The translations under genes and the position numbers were made by a program. 64,000 nucleotides of DNA from assembly GCA_030145305.1 (NCBI GenBank), contig JAQYVX010000001.1:62001-126000 (forward strand), written 5' to 3'. The stretch is from Halarcobacter sp. GTDB lineage: Bacteria > Campylobacterota > Campylobacteria > Campylobacterales > Arcobacteraceae. Numbering within the stretch: the first letter of the stretch is position 1; each line of letters opens with the position of its first letter. The notes under the pieces are model-generated. The model saw only the letters and a program-made list of their open reading frames with translations, had not been told where the DNA came from and searched no databases. Positions 25,426-34,319 of this stretch are shown one piece after another.

Positions 25426-27687
25426 TTAAGAAAAGCAAACTCTATTTTTACCTTCACTTTTAGCCTTATAAAGATTTTTATCTGCTACGTCTATAACTTG
25501 TTCTATATTTTTAAACCTATCAAACATACTCAAACCAAAACTTGCAGTGATATTTTTCTCTTTGAGAAAAATATCATTTTCAATATTTTTACGTAATCCT
25601 TCCGCAACATTTATTAAATCTTGTTCATTAATTTTTTGACAAACTATCAAGAACTCTTCTCCTCCCCATCTTCCAAGTTTATCTGTTTGTCTGATATTTT
25701 TAAGAAGTATTTGAGCAAATTTTTTCAAAATTTCATCTCCAAAAAGATGTCCATAGGTGTCATTCACATGTTTAAAATCATCAATATCTAATAATATAAT
25801 GCCACACTCAGTTTTATATCTTTTATTATAATGATGTACTTCTTCTAAAACTTCATTCAACTTTAATCTATTTCCAACTCCTGTTAAAATATCCTTTCGT
25901 GATAATTCTTTTAATTTTTTGTTATTTGTTTTAAGCTGATAACTATAAATACTAAAAAGTAGAAAAACGACAAAGATAGCAGAAAATATTTTCCATAAAA
26001 ATATATAGTCAACTTTTACACTTTCTTTTACTGTTATCCAACGATTTAAAATCTCTCTAATTTCGAAGCTATCAATACTTGTTATAATTTTTTGGAAAAT
26101 ATCGTTTAATAGAGGCTCATCATTTCGAGAAGCAATAGTAAAATCATCATCTATATTTAATCGAGCAGAAACTTTCAGCACATTATAAAAATTTCTTTGT
26201 ATATTAGAACCTGAAACACTTAGATTATCTATATATCCAAACAATTGACCTCTTTCAACTTTTTTCAAACCATCAACAGTATTATCAACTTCAATTATAT
26301 TAATATCTGGATATTTATTTTTAAGAATTTCGATAGTCGCATATCCTCTAATTACACCTATCTTCTTATGTTTTATATCTTCAATATTATCGATAAATGG
26401 CTTTTCAATTGTTGTAATTAAAACAATAGGTGATTTCATATAAGCATCTGTGAAATTCATATACTTTAAACGATTTACAGTAGGTAAGGCAGAACCTATA
26501 ATATCACATTTTCTATTTTTTATTGAAAATAAGCTATCTTCCCAATTTTTTGTAGGATAAACTTCAATATTCAAATTTGCTTTTGTTTTAATTAAATCAA
26601 AATAATCTGCAACGATACCAATATATTTTCCATTATTAAAGCCTTCAAAAGGCATCCAACCTGGAGATACACAGAGCTTAATAACTCCTTTTTGTAATAA
26701 AAAATCACTCTCCTCTTTCGTAAAGAATAACTCCTTTTCATCTGTTCCATTCAGCATATCATCAAATACAATAATTTTATTTCTTTGATTAACTAAAAGT
26801 TTACTAGTTCTTGAAAGTTGTTTATGTACTCTTTGAAGTAATTCTTTATTTATTTTTCCAATTCCGTAAAGATCTAAAAGCATTAATTTTTTTATCTCTT
26901 TTGATTCATACTTTAATTCCTCTATAGTTTTAGTAGAATTATATTTTGCATGAATTATATTTATAGTTTCATCTGTATGGTCAATTGCATATTGCCAACC
27001 CTTTTTAGTTCCTTCTAAAAAAGATTCTATTTTTTTCATATTTCTTTGTGCAAACTCATAAGAACTAAAAAGATTCATTGCATTTGTAAAAAAACCATAT
27101 TCATAAGGATCAATAATATTATAAGGCACTTTTTGTCTATTTAATTCATATAATTCATTTGATGTAAAAGCACTAATTGCATCTACTTTCTTATTTTTAA
27201 ACTCTTCTATACCAAAACTATGAGGAATATAAGTTCCTTCTATAAAAAAATGATTCATAAGAAGAGAAAGAGAACTTTGTTTATACTCATACTCTGTTGC
27301 CATAATTTTTTTACCATTTAATTGTGAAGGTGTTTTTATATTTGGTTGTGTAACAAAAACCAAAGGAGACCGATGTAAATAAGTAGCCAAAATAACAGTA
27401 GGTTGAAGAACTCTATTTTTAATCATAACAGGAGTATTAGATATACCAAAATCTACTTTTTTAGCTAAAACATTATCTTCTATATTAATACCATCTTTAT
27501 ATTCAAGAAGAGTTACGTCTAATCCTAAGTTTTTATAAAAACCTTTTTCTTTTGCCATAATAAATCCAGCATGTTGAAACTGAAACTTCCAATCTAATTG
27601 TAAAGAGACTTTTTCTAAGCTTACTTTAGCATGTAAATGAAAAGAGAATAATAATAAAATAAATATAAATTTAAATGTAGTTTTCAT
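25426..27687 (-). CDS. receptor-type diguanylate cyclase with two solute-binding domains
   Basis: A signal peptide (1-20) is followed by an NMT1/ThiY-type binding domain (about 22-300; VSLQLDWKFQFQHAGFIMAK), an SBP_bac_3 domain (about 315-545), a membrane helix (about 555-575) and a GGDEF domain. The GGDEF domain has a canonical active site GGEEF (about residue 676) and DIDDFKHVNDTYGH, so it should make cyclic di-GMP. No EAL domain is present. The domain layout suggests that uptake-type ligands, perhaps pyrimidine- or amino acid-like, set the signal level. An extended -10 box ends seven bases before the ATG and there is no ribosome-binding site. Confidence 0.88.
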   Translation of the reverse strand: MKTTFKFIFILLLFSFHLHAKVSLEKVSLQLDWKFQFQHAGFIMAKEKGFYKNLGLDVTLLEYKDGINIEDNVLAKKVDFGISNTPVMIKNRVLQPTVILATYLHRSPLVFVTQPNIKTPSQLNGKKIMATEYEYKQSSLSLLMNHFFIEGTYIPHSFGIEEFKNKKVDAISAFTSNELYELNRQKVPYNIIDPYEYGFFTNAMNLFSSYEFAQRNMKKIESFLEGTKKGWQYAIDHTDETINIIHAKYNSTKTIEELKYESKEIKKLMLLDLYGIGKINKELLQRVHKQLSRTSKLLVNQRNKIIVFDDMLNGTDEKELFFTKEESDFLLQKGVIKLCVSPGWMPFEGFNNGKYIGIVADYFDLIKTKANLNIEVYPTKNWEDSLFSIKNRKCDIIGSALPTVNRLKYMNFTDAYMKSPIVLITTIEKPFIDNIEDIKHKKIGVIRGYATIEILKNKYPDINIIEVDNTVDGLKKVERGQLFGYIDNLSVSGSNIQRNFYNVLKVSARLNIDDDFTIASRNDEPLLNDIFQKIITSIDSFEIREILNRWITVKESVKVDYIFLWKIFSAIFVVFLLFSIYSYQLKTNNKKLKELSRKDILTGVGNRLKLNEVLEEVHHYNKRYKTECGIILLDIDDFKHVNDTYGHLFGDEILKKFAQILLKNIRQTDKLGRWGGEEFLIVCQKINEQDLINVAEGLRKNIENDIFLKEKNITASFGLSMFDRFKNIEQVIDVADKNLYKAKSEGKNRVCFS

Positions 27688-27694
27688 AAAATAA

Positions 27695-27703
27695 ATAATA
27701 ACA
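27695..27703 (-). promoter_or_regulatory. extended -10 box of the receptor/GGDEF gene
   Basis: On the minus strand TGTTATTAT (TGn plus TATTAT) ends seven bases before the start codon. No Shine-Dalgarno sequence fits in the gap, so the message may be leaderless. Confidence 0.4.
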
Positions 27704-27731
27704 TAAAATTACTTTTAAGAGTAAGGTCTAC

Positions 27732-28703
27732 TTACATCTGAATAACAAAAATAAGACTTACAGTTAAAAGAATTTGAAATATAAAAATATAGCTAGTTAA
27801 AACAAAAGCATCCCAACCACTTTCTTTAATTGCTCTAAAAGAAATTTTTAGACCAATTGCACTCATAGCTAATAATAAACTTACCTTACAAGTATAAGAA
27901 ATTGCATCAATTATATATGTTGGTAAAAGATGAGTTGAAGCTAAAATTGAAAAAAAGATAAATCCAAATACAAAAATTGGAACTTGAAACTTACTTGATA
28001 CTTCTGATTTATTAGTTTTCTTTTTTACAACTACATAAATAAGCCAAAGAATAACAGGAGTTAAAAGTAAAATTCGCCCCATTTTAACTATTGTTGCACT
28101 TTGTCCTACTGTTTCATTTACTCCAAATCCAGCTGCAATTGCATGTCCTACTGATTGTAAAGTATTTCCTAATAGTATTCCAATTTCTATATCAGAAAAA
28201 CCTATTAAATATCCAAGTAGCGGTAAAGCGAATAAACCAAAAGTACCTAAAATATTTACAATTGCAATTGCAATTGCTGTTTTTTGCTTTTCTAAATTTA
28301 AAATATCCTTAGTTGCAGCAATTGCAGCACTTCCACAAATTGCACTTCCAATTCCTAAAATCAAACCAAGATCTTTGTCAAATTTTAATTTCTTTGTTAG
28401 ATAAATTGCAAAAGCTAAAGTAGCAATTAAAGTTATAATTATAAGTAATATTGTATTTATTCCAAGCTCTCTTAAAACATTAAAATCTAGATTAATTCCC
28501 ATAAGTGAAATAGCAAGAGCTAACAGTGCTTTTTCACTAAAAGAAATACCACTGTTAAATTTTTTAGGAATTCTTACAGTATTCCCTAAAATAGTACCTA
28601 AGATAATTGCCAGAGTAACCGAACCAAGAGCTATATATTTTGAAAGAAGCATTGCTAGTAAAGAGATGCTTGTTGTTAAAACTAATCCATATATTTTATT
28701 CAT
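27732..28703 (-). CDS. YeiH/UPF0324-family membrane transporter
   Basis: This is a 323-residue protein with about ten membrane segments. It carries the family's glycine-rich signatures: ALGSVTLAIILGTILGNTV, ISFSEKALLALAISLMGINL, LGIGSAICGSAAIAAT and GNTLQSVGHAIAAGFGVNE. Members are annotated as putative sulfate or sulfonate-related exporters. The actual substrate is not shown by the sequence. The ATG lies six bases after a TATAAT box, with no ribosome-binding site. Confidence 0.85.
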   Translation of the reverse strand: MNKIYGLVLTTSISLLAMLLSKYIALGSVTLAIILGTILGNTVRIPKKFNSGISFSEKALLALAISLMGINLDFNVLRELGINTILLIIITLIATLAFAIYLTKKLKFDKDLGLILGIGSAICGSAAIAATKDILNLEKQKTAIAIAIVNILGTFGLFALPLLGYLIGFSDIEIGILLGNTLQSVGHAIAAGFGVNETVGQSATIVKMGRILLLTPVILWLIYVVVKKKTNKSEVSSKFQVPIFVFGFIFFSILASTHLLPTYIIDAISYTCKVSLLLAMSAIGLKISFRAIKESGWDAFVLTSYIFIFQILLTVSLIFVIQM

Positions 28704-28709
28704 TCGCGG

Positions 28710-28715
28710 ATTATA
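28710..28715 (-). promoter_or_regulatory. -10 box of the yeiH-like gene
   Basis: On the minus strand a perfect TATAAT is followed by CCGCGA and then the ATG. The expected transcription start is the A of the start codon. Confidence 0.5.
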
Positions 28716-28740
28716 ATAGAATATTTATAAAAAAGTTCAT

Positions 28741-28771
28741 AATAAAAAGATTGAATTTTAATCTTTTTATT
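28741..28771 (-). terminator. rho-independent terminator after the recombinase-like gene
   Basis: AATAAAAAGATT and AATCTTTTTATT form a 12-bp perfect stem around a 7-base loop, with T-runs in the 3' arm. It separates the recombinase-like gene from the yeiH-like promoter. Confidence 0.65.
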
Positions 28772-28791
28772 ATGATATGTTAATTTTTTTC

Positions 28792-29433
28792 TTAACTTGC
28801 AATATCAAGTGTGTTTGGCAAATTATGTCTAATATTCCTTTTTTTAACATAATTATTTAATCCAATGTGATTGTTATATCCTAAAAGTTTTGCAATTTTT
28901 CTAACAGATAATCCTACAGCTAAAAGTTCTTCAATTTTATCTCTTTGCTTATCAAACTTAGATTTCTGAATAGTGCCTTTTGGTTTTCCCAAAGTTTCAC
29001 CTTTTAGTTTTTTTGCTGTTAAGGCTTCTTTTGTTCTTAAACTCATTAAATCTTTTTCTAAACCAAGAGTCATAGAAATTACACCTAAAATCATTTGAGT
29101 TAACATATCTTTATCATCAACTAAATCAAGATTTTGTTTTATTACTAAAATTCTAATTTTATTTGAAAGAAGAAATTTCACAATTTCTAAGATTGTTTCA
29201 ATTGTTCTTCCAAAAACATTTAAATTATATACCAAAAGTGTTGAAGAAGATTGACAACTTTTTAAAAAATCAAGCATATTTTTTTCATCATCAGGGGTAT
29301 CAATTGCTATTTCAATTGATTGATAAATTGAAAGATTGTTCTTTTCTATATAAGAATGCAAAGCTTTTTTTTGCTCGCTCGTATACTGTTCATTATTGTT
29401 GTTAACTCTTAGAAAACTGAAAATTTTAGACAT
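28792..29433 (-). CDS. degenerate serine-recombinase family protein (probable regulator)
   Basis: The fold of a resolvase/invertase catalytic domain is recognisable (IFSFLRVNNNNEQYTSEQKK; LVYNLNVFGRTIETI; GLEKDLMSLRTKEAL), with a C-terminal HTH (VGLSVRKIAKLLGYNNH). The nucleophile is missing: the usual RVS is RVN. The arginine of the R-x-L-G-R motif is also missing (NVFGR for DRLGR), and the arginine after the first helix is Glu/Lys. Of the catalytic set only the Arg of RV and the last Arg of FGR remain. It should therefore bind DNA without cutting it. No inverted repeats typical of an invertible segment flank it. The upstream region contains a repeated AT-rich motif that may be its own operator. 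Confidence 0.82.
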   Translation of the reverse strand: MSKIFSFLRVNNNNEQYTSEQKKALHSYIEKNNLSIYQSIEIAIDTPDDEKNMLDFLKSCQSSSTLLVYNLNVFGRTIETILEIVKFLLSNKIRILVIKQNLDLVDDKDMLTQMILGVISMTLGLEKDLMSLRTKEALTAKKLKGETLGKPKGTIQKSKFDKQRDKIEELLAVGLSVRKIAKLLGYNNHIGLNNYVKKRNIRHNLPNTLDIAS

Positions 29434-29466
29434 CTATATTCCTTTTACAAAAAGTTTAATTATATA

Positions 29467-29511
29467 TTTAATACTAACATATTGTTTAATATTAAATATA
29501 TAAATATTATA
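29467..29511 (-). promoter_or_regulatory. promoter and repeated operator-like motif of the recombinase-like gene
   Basis: On the minus strand a TATAAT (29506-29511) starts a leader of about 65 bases. The leader holds a perfect 12-base palindrome (TTTAATATTAAA, 29485-29496). An 11-base near-repeat lies exactly 18 bases away (TTTAATACTAA at 29467, TTTAATATTAA at 29485). The rest of the 223-base gap up to ubiX shows no further feature that I can support. Confidence 0.4.
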
Positions 29512-29656
29512 CAAAATGATATACATATTTAACTTAAGCTTCCTTTAAACTTTGCTCTCTTAAATAATTTAATTGACAATAAAAATCTTCTTTTTGAAAA
29601 TAAAGTGATTTTTAGGTAATATCTAATTCTTATTAAATATCAAAAAGGTTTTAAAA

Positions 29657-30211
29657 TTGAAATTGGTCGTAGCAATAACTGGTGCTAGTGGTGCCAAACT
29701 TGGATTAAAATTTATTCAATATTTACCAAAAGAGGTTGAAGCATTTGTTGTTATTTCAAAAAGTGCAATAAAAGCTTTGAAGTTAGAAGAAAATATTGAT
29801 ATAAAAAAAGAGTTAAAACAAAGAGAAAATACTCATATTTTTAAAGAAACCCAAATAGAAGCGCCTATTGCTTCTGGTTCATTTAAAACAGATAAAATGA
29901 TTATTATTCCTTGTTCACAAAATACTTTAGCAAAGTGCGCTGTTGGCATATCTGATAATCTTATAACAAGAGCTTTTACAGTTATGCATAAAGAAAAAAG
30001 AGAAGTTGTAATAGCATGTAGAGAAATGCCTTTATCTACAATTGCTTTAGAAAACATGCTAAAACTTTCTAAAGTAGGTGTAATTATAGCCCCTCCTGTT
30101 ATTGGATATTATTCAAAACAGCAAACCTTAGAACAAATGGAAAATTTTTTAATTGGTAAATGGTATGATTTATTAAAAATTGATCATGACTTATATGAAA
30201 GGTGGAAATAA
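29657..30211 (+). CDS. ubiX: flavin prenyltransferase UbiX
   Basis: UbiX makes prenylated FMN, the cofactor of the decarboxylase UbiD. Motifs: VVAITGASGAKLGLKF, IASGSFKTDKMIIIPCSQNT, RAFTVMHKEKREVVIACREM and VGVIIAPPVIGYYSK. The length of 184 is normal. It begins with TTG after an AAGG. coaD follows after one base, and the order ubiX-coaD-tmk-hisS is shared with Campylobacter. Confidence 0.95.
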   Translation: MKLVVAITGASGAKLGLKFIQYLPKEVEAFVVISKSAIKALKLEENIDIKKELKQRENTHIFKETQIEAPIASGSFKTDKMIIIPCSQNTLAKCAVGISDNLITRAFTVMHKEKREVVIACREMPLSTIALENMLKLSKVGVIIAPPVIGYYSKQQTLEQMENFLIGKWYDLLKIDHDLYERWK

Positions 30212-30212
30212 C

Positions 30213-30737
30213 ATGGAAGCAACTATAAAGAAAAACGAGAAAGAACAAGAAAAAAAAGAAATAGTAACTTCACATAAGAAAGCTATATATAGTGGGACTT
30301 TTGACCCTATTACAAATGGCCATATGGATATTATTAGAAGAGCAGCAAATATATTTGATGAAGTAATTATTGCAGTTGCTAAAAGTGAAAGAAAGAAGCC
30401 TATGTTTTCGCATAAACAAAGAGTTAAATATACAAAAGCTTCAACTAAACATTTAGAAGGAGTTAAAGTAATTGGCTTTGATACTTTATTAGTTGATTTA
30501 GCCAGTCAATTGGAAATAAATACAATTATTAGGGGTCTACGAGCCGTTTCAGATTTTGAATATGAACTTCAAATGGGCTATGCAAATTCTTCTATAAACA
30601 AAAAATTAGAAACACTTTATCTAATGCCAACTTTAGAAAATGCCTTTGTATCATCTACAATTGTTAGAGAAATCATCAGGTTTGACGGTAAGTTTTGCCA
30701 TTTAGTACCAAAAGAAGTATTAAAATGTATGTCGTAA
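30213..30737 (+). CDS. coaD: phosphopantetheine adenylyltransferase
   Basis: Fourth step of coenzyme A synthesis, transferring AMP to 4'-phosphopantetheine. The nucleotidyltransferase motif is IYSGTFDPITNGHMDIIRRA. The C-terminal motif appears in FVSSTIVREI. The ATG right after the ubiX stop gives a charged extension of about 22 residues (EATIKKNEKEQEKKEIV) before the conserved part. No start codon lies closer, so the extension is probably real. It overlaps tmk by 13 bases. Confidence 0.95.
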   Translation: MEATIKKNEKEQEKKEIVTSHKKAIYSGTFDPITNGHMDIIRRAANIFDEVIIAVAKSERKKPMFSHKQRVKYTKASTKHLEGVKVIGFDTLLVDLASQLEINTIIRGLRAVSDFEYELQMGYANSSINKKLETLYLMPTLENAFVSSTIVREIIRFDGKFCHLVPKEVLKCMS

Positions 30738-31291
30738 TAGAAGGAATTGATACAGCAGGTAAATCTACACAACTTAATATTCTAAAAGAAAAATATCAAG
30801 AAGCTATTTTTACAAAAGAGCCAGGTGGAACAAAAATAGGCCTAAAACTTAGAGAAATGGCTTTAAATGGCGAAGCAAAAAGTAAAATAGCTGAAATGTT
30901 TTTATTTTTAGCTGATAGAGCTGAACATATTGAAGAGGTTATTAAAGCCAATGAAGACAAAGTAATTATAAGTGATAGAAGTATTATAAGCGGTATTTCA
31001 TACGCTTCTAACATGCCTTTAGAGCTTGTTACATCACTAAATTTAATTGCTACATCAAATATATTGCCAACGCATGTTGTTTTATTAGAATTATCAAGAG
31101 AAGAACTAAAAAAACGATTAGCAGAAAAAGCAAATGATTCTATTGAATCTAGGGGAATTGATTACTTAATTGATATACAAAATAGAATGAAAAAAACAGT
31201 GGAAGTATTAAATTTAAATCATGTATTTATAGATGCTAGTTTAGGCATTGAAGAGATTGCACAAAAAATTGAGGATTTTTTAAATGAGTAA
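30725..31291 (+). CDS. tmk: thymidylate kinase
   Basis: It phosphorylates dTMP to dTDP. P-loop EGIDTAGKSTQLN, substrate motif FTKEPGGTKIGLKLREM, and DRSIISGISYA are present. The LID region RGIDYLIDIQNRM follows. I choose the ATG directly before VVIEGIDTAGK. An upstream in-frame start would add ten residues inside coaD without a family counterpart. At 188 residues it is slightly short but complete. It overlaps hisS by eight bases. Confidence 0.96.
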   Translation: MYVVIEGIDTAGKSTQLNILKEKYQEAIFTKEPGGTKIGLKLREMALNGEAKSKIAEMFLFLADRAEHIEEVIKANEDKVIISDRSIISGISYASNMPLELVTSLNLIATSNILPTHVVLLELSREELKKRLAEKANDSIESRGIDYLIDIQNRMKKTVEVLNLNHVFIDASLGIEEIAQKIEDFLNE

Positions 31292-32519
31292 CACAATAGT
31301 TAAGAAAAATATTCAAAGCCTAAGAGGTATGAATGATATATTAGGAGAAGAAAGCTTATTATTTACATATTTTATTGAAAATGCTGCAAGAATAGCTAAA
31401 AATTATGGCTTTTCCTATTTTGAAACTCCTATTTTAGAAGAAACTGCACTTTTCAAAAGAAGTGTTGGAGAAAGTTCAGATATTGTAAATAAAGAGATGT
31501 ACCAGTTTATAGATAAAGGTAAAAATGATGTTTGTTTAAGACCTGAAGGAACAGCTGGTGTTGTTAGAAGCTTTGTAGAAAATAAATTTGACCGTGCAGG
31601 TGGAACTTATAGATGGTATTATCACGGACCAATGTTTAGATATGAAAGACCACAAAAAGGAAGACTAAGAGAATTTCACCAATTTGGAGCAGAAGTCTTT
31701 GGTATAAGTTCTGTTTACGAAGATGCAAATATCATTATGATGTTAAAAGATATTTTAGATTTTTTCAAAATTGGATTCAAACTTCAACTAAATTCTCTAG
31801 GTTGCCAAACTTGTATGCCACCGTATAGAGAAAACCTAGTTAAGCATTTAACAAATCTAAAGCCTGAGCTTTGTGAAGACTGTAATAAAAGGATTCTTAC
31901 GAATCCTATTAGAGTTTTAGATTGTAAAAATGATAACTGTCAAAGATTATTATACAATGCTCCTAAAATTACAAATAATTTATGTGAAAATTGTGATACA
32001 GACTTTGAAAAATTAAAAGAAATTTTAGATTTTAATGGCATTGCATACGAGATTGATACAAACCTTGTTAGAGGATTAGATTATTACTCACAAACTGCAT
32101 TTGAATTTACTTCTTCTGAAATTGGTGCTCAAAGTGCTATTGCTGGTGGGGGAAGATATGATAAATTAGTTGAATTTTTAGGAGGTAGAGAAACTCCTGG
32201 AATTGGCTTTGCTATTGGTATTGAAAGATTACTTGAATTAATTAAAATGAATGAAACAAATGAAGAAGTATTTTACCTTGGAGCGTTAAGTGATGAAGCC
32301 CTTAACACTTTAACAAAAATTGCAGGAATGAAAAGAAAAACAAATAAAGTCCTTATTGAATATACGCCTAGAGGCTTTGGTAAGCACTTTAAGCTTGCTC
32401 AAAAGCAAAATGCGACGATTGTTTCTCTTATTGGTGAAAATGAATTAAAAGATGGAACAATTTATACAAAAAATCTTATTACTGGTGAAGAAAAAACTAT
32501 AAAAGTTGAGGAATTTTAA
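31284..32519 (+). CDS. hisS: histidine--tRNA ligase
   Basis: This class II aminoacyl-tRNA synthetase starts with LRGMNDILGEE. Motif 1 lies around YFETPILEETALFKRSVGES. Motif 2 is MFRYERPQKGRLREFHQFG. The His-specific signature LVRGLDYYSQTAFE is present. Motif 3 is GIGFAIGIERL. The anticodon-binding domain at the C-terminus (VLIEYTPRGFGKHFKLAQKQ) is shorter than usual but complete to its end. The length of 411 is typical. Confidence 0.97.
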   Translation: MSNTIVKKNIQSLRGMNDILGEESLLFTYFIENAARIAKNYGFSYFETPILEETALFKRSVGESSDIVNKEMYQFIDKGKNDVCLRPEGTAGVVRSFVENKFDRAGGTYRWYYHGPMFRYERPQKGRLREFHQFGAEVFGISSVYEDANIIMMLKDILDFFKIGFKLQLNSLGCQTCMPPYRENLVKHLTNLKPELCEDCNKRILTNPIRVLDCKNDNCQRLLYNAPKITNNLCENCDTDFEKLKEILDFNGIAYEIDTNLVRGLDYYSQTAFEFTSSEIGAQSAIAGGGRYDKLVEFLGGRETPGIGFAIGIERLLELIKMNETNEEVFYLGALSDEALNTLTKIAGMKRKTNKVLIEYTPRGFGKHFKLAQKQNATIVSLIGENELKDGTIYTKNLITGEEKTIKVEEF

Positions 32520-32521
32520 TA

Positions 32522-34318
32522 TTGGAAAATTATGGTATTGACATATGGGCTGACGATAACTTTATTATTGAAGATGGGCTATTAAAATTAAACTATGCTT
32601 CAAAACCTTCTTTAATAGATATGGTCAAAGAGATAAGAGAAGAAGATTATAAAGGACCTTTACTCCTTAGATTTCCTCACTTAAGTTTAAAACAAATAGA
32701 TAAGTTGTTTACGCTTTATGATAATGCAATTAAAGAGTATGATTATAAGGGGAAATTTAATGCTGTATTTCCTTTAAAAGTAAATCAACTTCCAAACTTT
32801 TTATTACCACTTATAAAAAATGCACACAAGTATAATTATGGTTTAGAAGCAGGAAGTAAAGCAGAATTATTTTTGGCAATGACTTATAATAAAATGGGTG
32901 CACCTATTACTGTAAATGGTTTTAAAGATAAAGAAATGATTCATTTAGCCTTTATTGCTAAAAAAATGGGTCATAATATCACTGTTATAATTGAGGGACT
33001 AAATGAACTCGAAGTTATACTTGAAGTTGCAAAAGAAACCTCTTTACCTAAACCAAATGTTGGTCTTAGAGTTAGACTTTTCAATTCAGGAAGTGGTGTT
33101 TGGGCAAAATCTGGTGGTATTGATTCTAAATTTGGCTTAAGTTCAACAGAGATATTAGAAGCTTTTGAGTTATTAAAAAAGAATGACTTAACAGATATTT
33201 TGACAATGATTCACTTTCACATAGGTTCTTCTATGAGTACAATTAAGCCTTTAAAAAATGCTTTAAAAGAATCTGGTCATATATATGCTGAACTAAAAAA
33301 TCTTGGAGCTAATAATTTAAGTGCTATTAATATTGGAGGTGGATTAGCTGTTGAATACTCACAATTTCAAAGAACAACACAATACCATCTTCAAGAATTT
33401 GCAAATGATGTTATTTTTACATTAAAAAACATTGCACGGCAAAAAGGTGTTGAAGAACCAGATATTTATACTGAATCAGGAAGATTTATTTCAGCTTCTT
33501 CAACAGTATTAATAACTCCTGTTTTAGAACTATTTTCTGCTGAGTATACTCCTGAGCATCTAAGATTAAAAGAAGTTAATCCTCCTTTAATAGAAGAATT
33601 AATAGAACTATATAGGGATATAAATTCTAAAACAGCTTTAGAATTTATGCATGATAGTATTGATCATCTAGAATCACTTTTAAAACTTTTTGATTTAGGT
33701 TATATTGACTTAGAAGATAGAAGTAACGCAGAATTACTTACAAATTTAGTTATAAAAAAAGCTATTTGGCTTTTAGAAGTTGATGATTATGAAGAATTAA
33801 AAAGAATTGATAATAAAATTCAAGAGAAATATTTATTAAACTTCTCAATCTTTCAATCACTTCCAGATTTTTGGGGAATACAACAAGAATTCCCAATTAT
33901 GCCAATTACACATCTAGATAAAAAACCTACAAGAAGTGCATCTTTATGGGATATTACTTGTGATAGTGATGGTGAAATTCCTTTTACTCCCGAAAAACCA
34001 CTTTATTTACATGATGTAGATTTGGATAAAGAAGAGTATTATCTTGCTTTTTTCCAAGTTGGAGCTTATCAAGATGTTTTAGGAATGAAACATAATCTTT
34101 TTTCTCACCCAACAGAAATAAATGTTGTTTTTGAGAATAATGAATTAAAACTTGAAAAAATTATTGAATCACAAAAAATTATCGATATTTTAGAAGATAT
34201 TGACTACGATACAAAAGAAATTAAAAATATATTAAAAATGAATTTAGATGACAACACTTATAGAATTTTAAATAAATACTTGAATGAAAATTCTTATCTA
34301 AAAACAGCCTGGAGCTAA
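32522..34318 (+). CDS. speA: biosynthetic arginine decarboxylase
   Basis: It makes agmatine from arginine for polyamine synthesis. It is a PLP enzyme of the alanine-racemase-fold type. The PLP lysine is in FPLKVNQLPNFLLPLI (about residue 82). Other signatures are YGLEAGSKAELFLAM, HFHIGSS, NIGGGLAVEYSQF and TESGRFISASS. The C-terminal part ends with FFQVGAYQDVLGMKHNLFSH, typical of SpeA. The start is TTG two bases after hisS, and the length of 598 is near normal. Confidence 0.96.
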   Translation: MENYGIDIWADDNFIIEDGLLKLNYASKPSLIDMVKEIREEDYKGPLLLRFPHLSLKQIDKLFTLYDNAIKEYDYKGKFNAVFPLKVNQLPNFLLPLIKNAHKYNYGLEAGSKAELFLAMTYNKMGAPITVNGFKDKEMIHLAFIAKKMGHNITVIIEGLNELEVILEVAKETSLPKPNVGLRVRLFNSGSGVWAKSGGIDSKFGLSSTEILEAFELLKKNDLTDILTMIHFHIGSSMSTIKPLKNALKESGHIYAELKNLGANNLSAINIGGGLAVEYSQFQRTTQYHLQEFANDVIFTLKNIARQKGVEEPDIYTESGRFISASSTVLITPVLELFSAEYTPEHLRLKEVNPPLIEELIELYRDINSKTALEFMHDSIDHLESLLKLFDLGYIDLEDRSNAELLTNLVIKKAIWLLEVDDYEELKRIDNKIQEKYLLNFSIFQSLPDFWGIQQEFPIMPITHLDKKPTRSASLWDITCDSDGEIPFTPEKPLYLHDVDLDKEEYYLAFFQVGAYQDVLGMKHNLFSHPTEINVVFENNELKLEKIIESQKIIDILEDIDYDTKEIKNILKMNLDDNTYRILNKYLNENSYLKTAWS

Positions 34319-34319
34319 A

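Noticed and set aside
28792-29433. Mobile element or invertible switch around the serine recombinase-like gene
   Set aside because: Catalytic residues are missing, there are no long flanking inverted repeats or duplicated target sites, and the neighbours are ordinary chromosomal genes.
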